DNA of 64,000 nucleotides from Bryobacteraceae bacterium. GTDB taxonomy: Bacteria > Acidobacteriota > Terriglobia > Bryobacterales > Bryobacteraceae. The stretch is from assembly GCA_025056865.1 (NCBI GenBank), contig JANWVO010000027.1, positions 1 through 64,000 of the forward strand. The letters run 5' to 3'. A model generated the notes under the pieces. The model saw nothing but the letters and a program-made list of their open reading frames with translations, ran no database searches and was not told the DNA's origin. Of the stretch, positions 55,861 to 64,000 are shown piece by piece (positions within the stretch are counted from its first letter, which is position 1; every line of letters begins with the position of its first letter). Made by a program: the position numbers and the translations under genes.

Positions 55861-56706
55861 TTCTGAGTGCCGGCAGCGGCACGGCTGCCGCATTTCTGCC
55901 TCCTCAGGCACAGCCGGAATCCTGCGCTGTCGGGGGGCAGGCCAGGCATGCAGGAAGGGGTGCGCCGCGGAACGCCCGCGCGCTGTTTCGGGCGTGGCGG
56001 CGGATCTTCCGCGGCAGTCACCGGCAGGTCGCGGCGCCGGTGTTCCCGCCGGAGACAGCTCCGGCGGGAAGCCCAGGCTCCCATGCCTCCGGCGAGGCGC
56101 TCTCCACTAATTCCGGCTCCTTCGCGGGAACAGGATCCACCTTGGTTTTCCAGGGCGGGAAATGCAGCGGTGAAGCCCCAAGGCCCAGACTGGCCGGTGA
56201 GAAAGCTTCGGGTTGAACCGGAACCCTGCAACGCAGCTCTCGAGGCGGCTTCGGCAGACCCTGGCCGCCTGCCCGGCAGGCACGGAGCGGAATGCATCAG
56301 CCCCGACGGACGGCGCCGGCCCACGCCGCCCGGCCAGGCACGCCGGCCAGCCCGAATCCCCCTTCATCGCCGGAACGGAATGGCCTTGGGAGCGTAGATT
56401 TTTCGGCCTCGGGCCGCCGTGAAGCAGTCGAAGAGCGTGGCGGCTCTGCTGTGGGCGGGGTACGCCGCCGGCACAAGGGGAGCCCGGGGAAAGGGCGCCC
56501 CGGTGCGCCGTCGGCATCGCCCCCTGCGGGTGAAGCGGCCTTTCCCGGCCTTTTTCTCCGCCTGGAATGCGCAGGCCCGCGCCAGCCAGTCGAGAGCCGA
56601 AAGCACTGGCCTGCCCGGCCAGCCTTCCCGTCTGTTTGCCACCCTGATCCGCAACGCGCAAGATTGGCTGAGAAATTCCGCGCGCGGGAGCCACTGTTCC
56701 ATTGGA
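55861..56706. other. 846-base non-coding stretch between sigma factor and BACON protein genes
   Basis: Six-frame reading gives only Arg/Pro/Gly-rich open frames on both strands with no family resemblance and no usable ribosome site. Apart from the hairpin at 55871 I see no RNA gene or clear repeat. It may hold the promoter for the gene at 56707. Similar long non-coding stretches occur around 58.6-58.9 kb and at the right end. Confidence 0.6.
55871..55890 (+). terminator. terminator-like hairpin after the sigma factor gene
   Basis: Perfect 7-bp arms (55871-55877 and 55884-55890) with a six-base loop, starting eleven bases after the sigma stop. Only a short CATTTC follows, so it lacks a full U-tract. 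Confidence 0.5.
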
Positions 56707-58347
56707 ATGCGCATGTCGCGGCCTTCCCTCCCCCGCGGCCTGCGATTCCGCTGCGGGGCATGGCTCGCTGTGGTGGCAACGGCCGCTTTCAGTCTGGCCG
56801 CTGCGGGCCAGGACACGACACCGCCGGTGCTCGTGACCTACAGCTACTCACCGGCCGCATTCGATGTCGGCGGCGGCGACACCATCCTGAGCGGCACTGT
56901 CCAGGCCACCGATAACTCCTCCGGACTGCAAGCGGCATTTCTCGCCTTTTATAGCCCTTCCGGCAGAAGACGGGTCGATTGCCACAGCGGCGCAGGCTCT
57001 TTCAGCGGAACCCTGCTCGCAGGCACCTTCACATGCCAGGGCGTGTTCCCGCGCTACACGGAAACAGGCACGTGGCTGTTGCAGTTCGTTTCCATCTCAG
57101 ACAAAGCCGGCAACACGGCCACGTACACGAGGTCGCAACTCGCCGCGATGGGCCTGCCGACGACGCTTTCTCTCACCGGAACGGCCGACCTGACGCCGCC
57201 TTCGCTCACCACTTACGACTTCGCGCCCGCCAGCCTCACGATCGGCGGCGGCCCGGCCGCCGTCACCGGCTCCATCACCGCGACGGACAATCTGTCGGGT
57301 CTTTACCTTGCTTACATCGCCTTCTACAGTCCCTCAGGGCAACAGCGTGTTGACTGCTACGGCACTCCCGGAGATCCCTCCTCGGGCACCCCGCTCAACG
57401 GGACTTACAGTTGCCAGGGGACCTTCCATCCCGGCGCCGAGAATGGCCAGTGGAAGGTGCAGTTTGTCGAACTGCGCGACCGCGTGGACAACTCCCGCTA
57501 CTACACCACAGGAGAGCTCGCGGCACTCGGCCTGCCGACAACACTCCAGGTGACCGCAGTCACGGATTCCAGCCCGCCGGTCCTCGCTGGCCTCACCCTC
57601 AGTCCCCTGAACGTCAACACATCTACGGGTCCGGCGTCCATCAGCGGCGTCGTGCAGGCCACAGACGCCGGCACTGGGGTGAAGCAGGCCGTGGTGGCCC
57701 TGTTCAGCCCCAGCGGCGCCCAGCGGGTGGACTGCGCCACCGCCGTGCTTGCGGCGGGGACGCTGAATGCTTCCGCTCCCTGCAACGGGCAGTTTCCGCA
57801 GTACTCGGAGAGCGGCGCCTGGGAAGTACGGTTTGTCTCCATCACAGACCACGCGGGAAACACGGCAACGGTGCAGAAGGCTACGCTCCAGCAGATGGGC
57901 TTGCCGGTTTCCGTGACGGTCACGGGCGCTGCGGCCGCGCCGCCGCCGCCCGGCCTCTCCTTCAGTTTCGTCCTGGGCGGGTCCGTCCCCGCGGGACAGC
58001 AGGTTCAGGTTCTCGGCGCCGCTCTGCCCTGGGTTCTTCAGAAAGAAACAGGCGCGGCGTGGCTTCAGTTGTCCAACACGGCTGGGGTCGCGCCCATGCT
58101 GGTCACGGCGACCGTGAACCCGGCAGGACTCGCCGCCGGGACTTACACCGAAACCCTGCTGGTTCGGGACGTGATCCAGAACCGCGTCCTCGCGAGGCTG
58201 CCCGTCCGCCTGATCGTGCTCGCCTCGGCTCCGCTCACCGCGGCGTGGTTCGACCCGCCGCTGCTCGAAACGATCGTGGCGGAGGACCGGCAGGCTGGGG
58301 AGGCCATCACCGCTTTCGTGCACCTGTACTGGCCGGCGCCTCAATAA
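56707..58347 (+). CDS. exported protein with three tandem beta-sandwich repeats and a BACON domain
   Basis: A 546-residue exported protein with a signal peptide (1-34, ending LAAAGQD). Three repeats of about 115-120 residues (about 38-158, 163-284, 290-407) each start with a TPP-like motif and share SGT/SIT-x-ATDN-x-SG, FYSPSG-x-x-R-V-D-C and a second cysteine in a C-N/Q-G-x-F motif, probably a disulfide. The C-terminus (417-505) resembles a BACON domain (AAWLQLSNTAGVAPMLVTAT, then NPAGLAAGTYT). I start at ATG 56707; 56713 is possible. The open frame upstream lacks any signal peptide. Likely surface or periplasmic binding protein; function unknown. Confidence 0.82.
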   Translation: MRMSRPSLPRGLRFRCGAWLAVVATAAFSLAAAGQDTTPPVLVTYSYSPAAFDVGGGDTILSGTVQATDNSSGLQAAFLAFYSPSGRRRVDCHSGAGSFSGTLLAGTFTCQGVFPRYTETGTWLLQFVSISDKAGNTATYTRSQLAAMGLPTTLSLTGTADLTPPSLTTYDFAPASLTIGGGPAAVTGSITATDNLSGLYLAYIAFYSPSGQQRVDCYGTPGDPSSGTPLNGTYSCQGTFHPGAENGQWKVQFVELRDRVDNSRYYTTGELAALGLPTTLQVTAVTDSSPPVLAGLTLSPLNVNTSTGPASISGVVQATDAGTGVKQAVVALFSPSGAQRVDCATAVLAAGTLNASAPCNGQFPQYSESGAWEVRFVSITDHAGNTATVQKATLQQMGLPVSVTVTGAAAAPPPPGLSFSFVLGGSVPAGQQVQVLGAALPWVLQKETGAAWLQLSNTAGVAPMLVTATVNPAGLAAGTYTETLLVRDVIQNRVLARLPVRLIVLASAPLTAAWFDPPLLETIVAEDRQAGEAITAFVHLYWPAPQ

Positions 58348-58513
58348 GCCAGGCAGCGGCATGGCATCCGGGCCGCGACCCTCTGTCGGCCTTTCCCCGT
58401 TTGCCGCTTCCAATGCGGAAAAGCCCCGCGGCCGTCGGGCGCGCGGAATTTCCGGCGCACTTCACCCTGTCCTTTGCAGCAGACGCTTCATCTGACGCGG
58501 TGGGCGTGGGGGA

Positions 58514-58588
<75 letters not shown>

Positions 58589-58930
58589 TCACCGGGGAAC
58601 AGTGGTCACCCATCATTTTACACAAACCACGCCGGAGCGGAAGCCCCATACCGGGTTCCGTGACGGAACCCCGGGAGTGGAGCCGGGTCACGGGCAGGGA
58701 CGAGGCGGCCTTCCGGATCCGCGAGGGGGCAGGCCCGCGGGCGGTGGCGACTCCGGTCGAGTCAGATCATCCTGAGGGATCGGGCATCGCCCCGCGAGGA
58801 AGCCCCGGCAGCCGGCGATCCCGATCTTCCGCCATTTTCCGAACCCCGCCGCCCGGCGCGCCGCCTGCCCGGCCATGCCCGTGCCCGGAAGATGCCGCCG
58901 ACTGACACAATGGCCGGAGAGGCGGCTCGC
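58589..58930. other. 342-base intergenic region upstream of the aldo/keto reductase gene
   Basis: No gene. It contains a hairpin at 58653-58671 and a possible -10 box for the minus-strand tRNA at 58615-58620. Otherwise the sequence is GC-rich without notable repeats. Confidence 0.6.
58653..58671. repeat. 8-bp hairpin upstream of tRNA-Gly
   Basis: Perfect arms GGGTTCCG (58653-58660) and CGGAACCC (58664-58671) with a TGA loop, 65 bases upstream of the tRNA. There is no U-tract on either strand. It may insulate the tRNA promoter from the divergent gene. Confidence 0.55.
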
Positions 58931-59959
58931 ATGAACCATCGAGATCTGGATTCCCGTGTCCTTCCTCCTCGTCCCTCGCGCCGCAGCGTGCTCGCCGCGC
59001 TGGCAGGCGTAACCGCATTCGCCGACGAAGTGCTCGCGATGCAGCAGTCCGGGCCCGGCGGCATCCCCACCCGCCCGCTCGGCAGGACCGGCGTGCGCGT
59101 CCCCATCATCGGCTATGGCGGCTGGCACGCCGTGGCCGAAAAGAGCGACGAGGAAAGCATCCGCCTCATGCACGAGGCCATCGACCTTGGCATCACCTTC
59201 TTCGACAACGCCTGGGAGTATCACAACGGGCGCGCCGAAGAAGTCATGGGCCGCGCGCTGCGGGCCAGCAGCCTCCGCGAGAAGGTGTTTCTGATGACGA
59301 AGATCTGCGCCCGCGACTACGAAGGCGCCAAGCGGCACATCGACGACTCGCTCCGGCGGCTGCAAACCGACCGCATCGACCTGCTGCAATTCCACGCCAT
59401 TCAGTACGAGGGCGACGCGAAACGGATCGCCGAAGGCGGGCTGAAGGCGGCGCTGGAAGCGAAGAAGGCAGGCAAGATCCGCTTTCTCGGCTTCACCGGG
59501 CACCGCAACCCGAAGGCGCATCTCGAAATGCTCGGGCTGCCGCACGAGTGGGACACCGTTCAGATGCCGCTGAACGTGCTCGACGCCAGCTACCAGAGCT
59601 TCGAGAAGGAGGTCCTGCCCGAATGCCGCCGGCGCGGCATCGCCGTGCTCGGGATGAAATCGCTCGGGGGCGGCATGGAAGCGCCGGTGATCCGCGCCGG
59701 CGTCAGCGCCGAGCTGGCCCGCCGCTACGCGATGTCGCTTCCGGTGGCCACGACGATCTGCGGCATCATGAACCGCGACCAGCTTCACTTCATGGTGCGC
59801 ATCGCCCGCAATTTCCGCCCGCTCAGCGCCGAGGAAGCGGCCGTGCTCGTGCGCAAGGCGCAGCCGGCTGCGGCGCAGGGTCGGCTGGAAGCGTACAAGG
59901 ACCCGAAGCAGGGCTACGGCTGCTCCTACCACGAGCGGGCCATGAAGTCGAACGCCTGA
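58931..59959 (+). CDS. aldo/keto reductase, Tat-type signal
   Basis: A 342-residue aldo/keto reductase. The family pattern RPLGRTGVRVPIIGYGG, then FFDNAWEYHNGRAEEVMGRAL (catalytic Asp/Tyr), a KVFLMTKIC lysine and a QFHAI histidine, gives the tetrad. A twin-arginine N-terminus (RPSRRSVLAALAGVTAFA) suggests export. Three starts are possible; GGAGAGG lies nine bases before ATG 58931, so I use it. The next gene ends 11 bases away on the other strand. Substrate unknown. Confidence 0.9.
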   Translation: MNHRDLDSRVLPPRPSRRSVLAALAGVTAFADEVLAMQQSGPGGIPTRPLGRTGVRVPIIGYGGWHAVAEKSDEESIRLMHEAIDLGITFFDNAWEYHNGRAEEVMGRALRASSLREKVFLMTKICARDYEGAKRHIDDSLRRLQTDRIDLLQFHAIQYEGDAKRIAEGGLKAALEAKKAGKIRFLGFTGHRNPKAHLEMLGLPHEWDTVQMPLNVLDASYQSFEKEVLPECRRRGIAVLGMKSLGGGMEAPVIRAGVSAELARRYAMSLPVATTICGIMNRDQLHFMVRIARNFRPLSAEEAAVLVRKAQPAAAQGRLEAYKDPKQGYGCSYHERAMKSNA

Positions 59960-59969
59960 GCGCGCGGCG

Positions 59970-62900
59970 TCAGCGCAGCTCCTGCAAGCGGAGCCGCGCT
60001 TCCAGCAGGTACGGGTTCAGCTCGAGCGCCTTCTGGAGCTCCGCGCCCGCCGCATCGCGCGAGCCCAGCCCCAAATGCGCCAGCCCTGCGGCCAGATGCG
60101 CCGCCGCCTGCCTGGCCCAGGGCGGCCGCCCCTCGCCAAACTTGGCGAAGAAGTCGCTCTCCCGGCGCCCGGCCAGCGCCTTCTCTGCTGTCTCCAGCAG
60201 CGCGCGGCAGAGCTGCTGCGCGCGCTCCCGCTGGCCCAGCTTTTCTAGCGACCGCGCCTGGTAATACAGCAACACCGCGCCCGCATCCACGCTCGGGTGC
60301 GGCTCCTCGTCGGTGCCCAGCAGCGCGCCGGCAGACTCCCGCCACGCCTTCTCCGCCTCCGCGCGCCGCCCCATCGCCTCCCAGGCCAGCCCGGCATGGT
60401 AGTACGCTTCCGGCAGGCGCGAGCCGCGGTAACCGCGCGTCACTTCCAGATTCTCGGGATACTCGACCGCAGCGAGGAAGTCCCGCACGGCGCCTTCGAA
60501 ATCCTTCGCCGCCATCTTCCGGCGTCCGCGCTCAAGCAGCGCATCGGTCCAGGCGTCCTGGAGGTTGAAGCGCGCCCCTCCCTCCCAGAGGTGGAAGTGC
60601 CGCTTCTGCATGATGGCGATCGCCTCGTCGTGGCGGCCCGCCAGCACGAGCAGCGTCACCAGCCGGCTCATCGCGTCGTCGCGTTTCTCTGCCGTGGCGC
60701 GGTTGTTCTCGAACAACGCCAGCCGCTTCTCCACCGGCGCGCGCGAGAACTCGTACAGGCGGTCCAGCTCGAACAGGTACAACGCATCGCCGCTGTGGAG
60801 CGAAACCGCCTTCTCCAGCGCGGCAATGGCGCGCGGCACGCCTTCGTTCTGGCGCGAATACGCCACGGCCAGATTGCGCCACGCGATGGCGAAGCCAGGG
60901 TTGCGCTCCACGGTCTTCTCCCACAACCGCGCCGCTTCTTCCGGCTGGCGGTCATAGAGCAGCAGGCCCAGGTAGTAGGGCGGCATCGGATCCCCCGGGT
61001 CCGCTGCCATCGCCGCCCGGAAGACGTCCATCATTTCGATCTGGAAGGGGAACACATAGTCGTGCGGGAGCGACGCGGCGCGCCGGTAATGCGCCGCCGC
61101 CGTGGCGGGCTGTCCCATGCGTTCCATCAGCCAGCCGCGCAGATAAATGGCCTGGACGTTGTTCTGCGGCATGCGGTCGAGAATCCAGTTGGCCTCCAGC
61201 CACAGGCCCGCCTGCATGCATTCGAGCGCCAGCTCGAGCCCTTCGGCGGGCTGCTCGCGGAAAATCCGGGCCAGCTCGGCGCCGTCGCGCGTGGCGCGCG
61301 GGTCGATCGGATCGATGTCCCGGATCCGCTGCCGGAGCTGGCCGGCCTCGCCGCCCCGCCCCTCGCGCTCGAGCAGCACGGACTTGAGGAACAGCGCCGG
61401 CGTGTGCCAGGCATTGGTGACCAGCGCGCGGTCGCAGTAGGCCATCGCATCGTGGACCTCGCCGCGCGCGGCGCGGATCTGCGCAATGCGGTAATACGAC
61501 GCTGCCTTCCACGCATGGTTCCATGCCGCGCGCTGCAACCAAGTCTCGGCCTCGTCCAGCCGGCCCTGCCATTGCAGGGCGAGCCCCAGATAGTAGAGCG
61601 CGTCGCCGTCTTTCGGGCGCGTGTAATTCGCCGTCACCCGGGCCACGGCGCGCCGCAGCAGCCTCTCGGCATCCGCGAAACGGCCGCGTTTGAGATGGAG
61701 AATGCCCAGCGCCGTGTTGTTGCGCACGTCGTCCGGATCGCGCCGCAGGGCCTCCTCATGGTAGGGATCGGGCTCCAGTGCGGGGCTGTGGAACTGTTCG
61801 AGCCGCAGCCCGGCCAGATACAGCTCCTCGGTGGTGGCCATCTCTTTCGGCGGGCGTGGAGGCGCCACCGGGTCGGGCAGCGGCGGCTTTGCGCCCGGGG
61901 CTTGCTCGCGCGGCGGCTGCCACGAGACGAGCGTGCGCCCGCCCGCGTCCCGCAGCACGGCAACGAGCTCGTGGGGCTGAACGCCCGGCGGCAGCGGGAT
62001 GGCTTCGCGCAAGGCGCGCGCCGGGTCGAGATCCGCGCGTCGCTCCCACAGCACATGGCCGTTGCGTTCCAGCGACGCCCGCACGTTCTTCATCGGTCTT
62101 GTGACGAAGAAGCCCGTCTCCGCCCTGCCATTGCGCACCTCCAGATTCACGGCGGCTTCCCGTGTGGCGTTCTTCACGCCGCCAATCGAGTGGAACGGAT
62201 ACCAGTACTGCGTCACCGTCTTCACTTCGTAAGGCTGGAGCCACGAATAGTCCGGCTGGTTGTCGCTCCACGCGCCCACCATCAGCTCCAGATAGGGCCC
62301 GTCGGTGTCCGAGAGGATCCTGTCCCAGAGCCTGCCTGACGGGCCTGTGCCCCACGTGAAGAACTTCTTGCCGGGCACTTCGTGGTGGTCGGCCACGTGG
62401 AGCGTGCCCGCCTGACGGCCGTGATCGTAGCCGGCCAGCCAGTCGTCGGCGTCGTTCCACGCGAACATCGAGATCGGGCTCGGATGATTCTTCCACCAGG
62501 AGACGTCGACGCCGCGCGTGAAGTCGACTCCGCCATAAACCGTGTCGGCAATCGGCCAGCGCGCGAATTCGCGCTTGGCGTGCTGGGTGGCGAATTTCGT
62601 CGAGGGCGGAAAAATCACCTGGTAATTCTCGTTCGTATGGACAGCCACATTGGCGAAATAGAGAAGGGAATTCTGCACTGGCGTTGTGTTCAGCGCCACG
62701 ACGCGCGCTTCCAGCACCGAAGAGCCGGGCCGCAGCGTCAGCGTGACCGCCCACCGCATGCGGTCCCGCAGCTCGAGTTCGCCGACGCTCACGGATCTGG
62801 AGCCATCTTTGTGCTCGTGCGTCCGGTACAGCACCGGCAGGAAAGAGGTCGCGCGGTGGTGGTGCGGAATGTTCCACTCGACGCCGCCGGAGATCCACGC

Positions 62901-63269
62901 CCCGAGCATGCCGATCAGCGCCGGCTTGATCACGGACTGCCTGTAGAAGAAGTTGTAGCCGTTCGTCTTGTCGACGGCTTCGAAAATCCGGCCCCCCAAT
63001 TCCGGCAGCACGCACACTTTCAGATATTCGTTCTCGAGGCAGACCTGCCGGTATTCGACGTCTCTCTTCTCATCCGTCAGGTGGTCCTGCATCGGGTAGG
63101 GGTAGACCATCCCCTTCGCGCCCTGGTAGACGCGTCCCGTGTAGAAGAACGGATTCCTGTCGGGCGGTCCGGCGACGTAAGTCGGGATGACGGCCTTGCC
63201 CTCCGTCAGCGTGACCTGAGCCCAAAGGGAAGCGCCCGCGAAGGAAAGAGCAAGAAGACGCGCTGTCAT
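59970..63269 (-). CDS. exported DUF5107 plus TPR protein
   Basis: A 1099-residue exported protein. The signal peptide ends near SLWAQ. The first ~400 residues match DUF5107: the segments FFYTGRVYQGAKGMVYPYP, VLPELGGRIFEAVDKT and ISGGVEWNIPHHHRATSF. DUF5107 proteins resemble aldose-epimerase-type sugar-binding domains. The rest holds at least fifteen TPR-like repeats (for example YHEEALRRDPDDVRNNTALG). The start is set at ATG 63269, which gives the signal peptide; upstream frame is non-coding. It is common in Acidobacteria and Bacteroidetes, function undetermined. Confidence 0.88.
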   Translation of the reverse strand: MTARLLALSFAGASLWAQVTLTEGKAVIPTYVAGPPDRNPFFYTGRVYQGAKGMVYPYPMQDHLTDEKRDVEYRQVCLENEYLKVCVLPELGGRIFEAVDKTNGYNFFYRQSVIKPALIGMLGAWISGGVEWNIPHHHRATSFLPVLYRTHEHKDGSRSVSVGELELRDRMRWAVTLTLRPGSSVLEARVVALNTTPVQNSLLYFANVAVHTNENYQVIFPPSTKFATQHAKREFARWPIADTVYGGVDFTRGVDVSWWKNHPSPISMFAWNDADDWLAGYDHGRQAGTLHVADHHEVPGKKFFTWGTGPSGRLWDRILSDTDGPYLELMVGAWSDNQPDYSWLQPYEVKTVTQYWYPFHSIGGVKNATREAAVNLEVRNGRAETGFFVTRPMKNVRASLERNGHVLWERRADLDPARALREAIPLPPGVQPHELVAVLRDAGGRTLVSWQPPREQAPGAKPPLPDPVAPPRPPKEMATTEELYLAGLRLEQFHSPALEPDPYHEEALRRDPDDVRNNTALGILHLKRGRFADAERLLRRAVARVTANYTRPKDGDALYYLGLALQWQGRLDEAETWLQRAAWNHAWKAASYYRIAQIRAARGEVHDAMAYCDRALVTNAWHTPALFLKSVLLEREGRGGEAGQLRQRIRDIDPIDPRATRDGAELARIFREQPAEGLELALECMQAGLWLEANWILDRMPQNNVQAIYLRGWLMERMGQPATAAAHYRRAASLPHDYVFPFQIEMMDVFRAAMAADPGDPMPPYYLGLLLYDRQPEEAARLWEKTVERNPGFAIAWRNLAVAYSRQNEGVPRAIAALEKAVSLHSGDALYLFELDRLYEFSRAPVEKRLALFENNRATAEKRDDAMSRLVTLLVLAGRHDEAIAIMQKRHFHLWEGGARFNLQDAWTDALLERGRRKMAAKDFEGAVRDFLAAVEYPENLEVTRGYRGSRLPEAYYHAGLAWEAMGRRAEAEKAWRESAGALLGTDEEPHPSVDAGAVLLYYQARSLEKLGQRERAQQLCRALLETAEKALAGRRESDFFAKFGEGRPPWARQAAAHLAAGLAHLGLGSRDAAGAELQKALELNPYLLEARLRLQELR

Positions 63270-63457
63270 GGCGGCAAGCCTCGACGGCAGTATATCGCCG
63301 GGGCAGGGCGAAGGAGCGCCGGCGCAGGCGCCGTGGCTCCTGCTGCCAAGGGATTGGAGCATCGCCCGGTTTCTCCGTTTTCCGGTTCGTTTTGCACTTT
63401 CCCGGGCGGCGCGTTGGGCGGCTGGAATGGCCGCGCTCCCCCTGACGGGGCACGCCG

Positions 63458-63566
63458 CCGCAAGCCTCGGGGGAGCTGCCGGTCAGGACACGCAGCGCGA
63501 TCCTTCCCGCCGCCGCAGGGCGAAACGGGGCCGCAAGCCTCGGGGGAGCTGCCTGTCAGGACACGC
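63458..63566. repeat. 36-bp direct repeat, two copies 73 bp apart
   Basis: Copies at 63458-63493 and 63531-63566 are identical at 35 of 36 positions (G versus T at the 24th base), separated by 37 unique bases. The geometry is CRISPR-like but only two copies exist, and no cas genes are near. I treat it as a local duplication. Confidence 0.85.
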
Positions 63567-63883
63567 GCTCCGGCGGCAGAGCGCCCCGCTGGCTGCCCAA
63601 CGCACCTCCAACGCAAGCACCCCGCCCGGGGCGGGGAAAAGAGCTTTCCGGCGCTTCCGGGGCTGGCCTGCAATTTCCGCAGAATCAGGGGCTTGCGGCG
63701 ATCTTCGGTTCGTTTTGTCATTTTGCGGGCCGCGGGGAAGACCACCGGGACGAGTCCGCCCTGCTCGCCAGGATGAGGGCGGAGGGCAGCGGCCGGCCTC
63801 GCCCCCCACGCTGCCGCAGCCGCCGGTGATCCCGGCGCGCCGCCAGCGGCGAATCACCGCTTAAATGGAGAAATATTCTGGTT

Positions 63884-63903
63884 TTTTGCAATCACTTGCA
63901 AAA
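63884..63903. repeat. TTTTGCAA-TCAC-TTGCAAAA inverted repeat
   Basis: Perfect 8-bp arms (63884-63891 and 63896-63903) with a four-base spacer in an AT-rich patch, 42 bases before an ATG at 63946 that opens a frame running to the window edge. A candidate operator. Confidence 0.55.
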
Positions 63904-64000
63904 TAAACCCGCCATCGGGCCTCCTCGGCTGCGCACGCTGCGCTCATGCGAGGGCAGTCTGGAAAGAACCGTGATTCGCGCCGCAGGCCGCTGTGCCTCC

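Larger units (their letters stand above)
63270..64000. other. 731-base right-end region without a clear gene
   Basis: Open frames here are Arg/Pro/Gly-rich and show no family resemblance. The region contains a 36-base direct repeat pair, a GTTCGTTTTG word occurring twice (near 63385 and 63708) and an 8-bp inverted repeat at 63884-63903 just before an ATG at 63946 whose frame runs off the window. The last 130 bases are AT-richer, as promoters are, so a plus-strand gene may begin beyond the edge. Confidence 0.55.

Noticed and set aside
55861-56706. Genes in the stretch between sigma factor and BACON protein
   Set aside because: All long frames on both strands are low-complexity Arg/Pro/Gly translations without ribosome site, signal or similarity.
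63458-63566. CRISPR array
   Set aside because: Only two near-identical units, no third repeat at the expected distance on either side and no cas genes.
63268-63864. 198-residue frame at the right end
   Set aside because: Low-complexity translation that includes the direct repeat; no ribosome site and no family resemblance.

Overview
The window is GC-rich, densely packed chromosomal DNA from a diderm bacterium. It has lpxD (lipid A synthesis), lgt, an exported outer-membrane-receptor-like protein, an Acidobacterial-type VWFA-like protein, BNR/VPS10 beta-propeller and DUF5107-TPR proteins, Tat-exported Gfo/Idh oxidoreductases and a BACON-domain protein. This repertoire is typical of Acidobacteriota, most likely the Bryobacter/Solibacter group. 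That assignment is inference from gene content; there is no rRNA in the window. I see no insertion sequences, no phage genes and no convincing CRISPR array.

Left third (1-21.5 kb). A truncated exosortase-type O-antigen ligase runs off the left edge. It is followed by a SulP transporter with a beta-carbonic anhydrase (inorganic carbon or sulfate uptake), a minus-strand group (Gfo/Idh oxidoreductase, thioredoxin reductase, aminotransferase), and a divergent GH29 alpha-L-fucosidase. Next come a lipoprotein, a NarL-type two-component pair, a glycosyltransferase and a membrane coiled-coil protein. A cytochrome-oxidase maturation operon follows (short CtaA-like protein, CtaB, Sco1, DUF420), then a methyltransferase and lgt. 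A minus-strand operon encodes a CBM9-like protein and two tandem phosphohexomutases.

Middle (21.5-46 kb). It holds a PatZ-like acyl-CoA synthetase/GNAT fusion, a large BNR propeller protein, an epimerase-like oxidoreductase, and a minus-strand group of frataxin CyaY, HemW-like radical SAM protein, threonine aldolase and a STAS protein. A coupled plus-strand trio encodes exported TPR and coiled-coil proteins. A tightly coupled minus-strand operon encodes a HAMP-PP2C phosphatase, a TrkA-type K+ channel, NAD(P)HX repair enzyme, TsaE and an AI-2E family protein. A second minus pair is lpxD and a LOG-family protein. Then come a plug-less TonB-receptor-like barrel protein and a degenerate VWFA protein.

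Right third (46-64 kb). It holds an AddB-like nuclease without an adjacent AddA, a quinol nitric oxide reductase gene broken by an apparent one-base insertion, and divergently an SPFH protein plus ribbon-helix-helix protein behind a near-consensus promoter. After these come a SPASM-like radical SAM protein, a FliA-type sigma factor with a long leader, a three-repeat BACON protein, tRNA-Gly(CCC), an aldo/keto reductase and a DUF5107-TPR protein. Three long stretches near this end appear non-coding.

The items most worth checking are the norZ frameshift, the plug-less receptor/VWFA pair, the orphan AddB, a perfect 20-bp inverted repeat between divergent genes at 32.05 kb, and the SPFH/RHH module.
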